Origin: a virus
DNA: 41,694 bases
Direction: 5' to 3' (one strand)
IMG/VR virus record: IMGVR_UViG_3300006805_000055
Span: 1-41,694 of that record
Shown here: positions 41,201 to 41,694 of the stretch, piece after piece
How positions within the stretch are numbered: the first letter of the stretch is position 1
Layout of the letters: the number at the start of each line of letters is the position of its first letter
Made by a program: the position numbers and the translations under genes
Notes under the pieces: generated by a model
Seen by the model: the letters and a program-made list of their open reading frames with translations, nothing else
Database searches by the model: none
Told to the model about the DNA's origin: nothing

Positions 41201-41694
41201 CTTCTCAACTTGACTATGCAAGTCATCAATCGTTTGGTTGTTGTCTAGCCAAGAATCATAATTCAGTCCTACACTAGAGTATTCGCTTGCATGAATGTGT
41301 AGACGATCTAGTGTTCCTTTACTGACTGCCCATTCAGCGTTGCCATTAGGTCCGCGATTAAAAGCAATAGCTGCATCATACCATTCTGGTCTAGGACCAC
41401 GTTCAACACGGGTAGTAACACCACCTACTTCTTTGATTGCTAGTACTTCATTAGCAAAACGGCAATCAGTGATTACAATATTATCGGTTGCTACTCGCAG
41501 TTTGTTCTGCACACTTGCTACCCAGATATCATTATGAAAGTGATTGCGACATACTTCAGTGCCCCAGTATTGTAGAATCCATCTAGGGGTAAGTTCAGGG
41601 ATATTTAAGCGATTACTCCACCATGGATCGACTTGTTCTCGCCATTCTCTGCTACTCTTTGTAGAACCCTCTAGTAGTTCTCTATCCCAACCAA
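41186..41694 (-). CDS. 1: Deoxynucleoside monophosphate kinase, T4 gp1-like (5' end missing)
   Basis: The frame is open to the right edge, so the gene is truncated at its 5' end; the GTG at 41512 is internal. The upstream residues (GWDRELLEGSTKSSREWREQ ... WGTEVCRNHF) and VITDCRFANEVLAIKEVGG, VERGPRPEWYD and IHASEYSS match T4-like dNMP kinases. The Walker A region would lie outside the window. The enzyme phosphorylates dNMPs for phage DNA synthesis, and in T4 also the modified dHMP. The end overlaps the plus-strand zinc protein gene. Confidence 0.85.
   Translation of the reverse strand, partial: GWDRELLEGSTKSSREWREQVDPWWSNRLNIPELTPRWILQYWGTEVCRNHFHNDIWVASVQNKLRVATDNIVITDCRFANEVLAIKEVGGVTTRVERGPRPEWYDAAIAFNRGPNGNAEWAVSKGTLDRLHIHASEYSSVGLNYDSWLDNNQTIDDLHSQVEKLINL

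Overview
The window looks like part of the genome of a T4-like myovirus (contractile-tailed Caudoviricetes phage) with AT-rich DNA. It most resembles the marine and freshwater T4-like phages that carry PhoH, a GroES-like protein, a GTA-type holin and gp19-like tail proteins. This rests on recognisable T4-family proteins (tail sheath gp18, tail tube gp19, head completion gp4, clamp loader gp44, gp31/GroES-like, dNMP kinase gp1) and on at least fourteen copies of a T4-type late-promoter element (consensus NATAAATA) placed in front of genes or gene pairs. Forty-three of 45 called genes are on the minus strand; the two plus-strand genes are phoH (17321-18112) and a zinc-ribbon/HNH-like gene (40859-41200). 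No rRNA, tRNA, insertion sequence or CRISPR was seen, and no stretch longer than 300 bases lacks a gene.

Reading along the minus strand from the right edge: a truncated dNMP kinase gene; the tail block gp18, gp19 and a second tail-tube-like protein (40737-35287); a small structural-type protein and gp4 (35264-34465); a gp16-like helical protein (34438-33956); an operon with two proteins that start with capsid-targeting-like peptides around a small membrane protein (33925-30790), closed by a strong terminator; a very large repeat fibre, a GH19 endolysin, a putative-Ig tail protein, another tail-associated protein and a conserved small protein (30692-21660); a replication/chaperone block with a DnaE-derived fragment, GroES-like protein, homing endonuclease and gp44 (21610-18137); divergent phoH; a conserved gene pair and a holin (17146-15383); DnaJ and ClpA (15340-12260); a small-gene and NMNAT-like operon (11544-9403); a glycosyltransferase (9352-8450); a nucleotidyltransferase and a fibre (8382-5503); and a late operon (5463 to the left edge).

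The most striking feature is that last operon. Six of its nine genes, although otherwise unrelated (a GNAT-ParB fusion, a gp88-like protein, basic small proteins and others), begin with a short peptide of the form M-K/R-x-x-E-[FL]-I-x-E. Each ends in [I/L]-x-E, the cleavage signature of the T4 prohead protease gp21 and the form of the T4 internal-protein capsid targeting sequence. Two more genes at 33925-30790 carry the same signal. The operon therefore looks like a cassette of proteins packaged in the head, with a Dps-type ferritin and an SGNH-type hydrolase encoded among them. Other notable points are a ribosome-site-sequestering hairpin overlapped by a late promoter in front of a homing endonuclease, a 13-16 base coding repeat (GVAE) at module junctions, four genes whose ATG lies exactly four bases after a late-promoter element with no Shine-Dalgarno, and a phage proteostasis set (ClpA, DnaJ, GroES-like).
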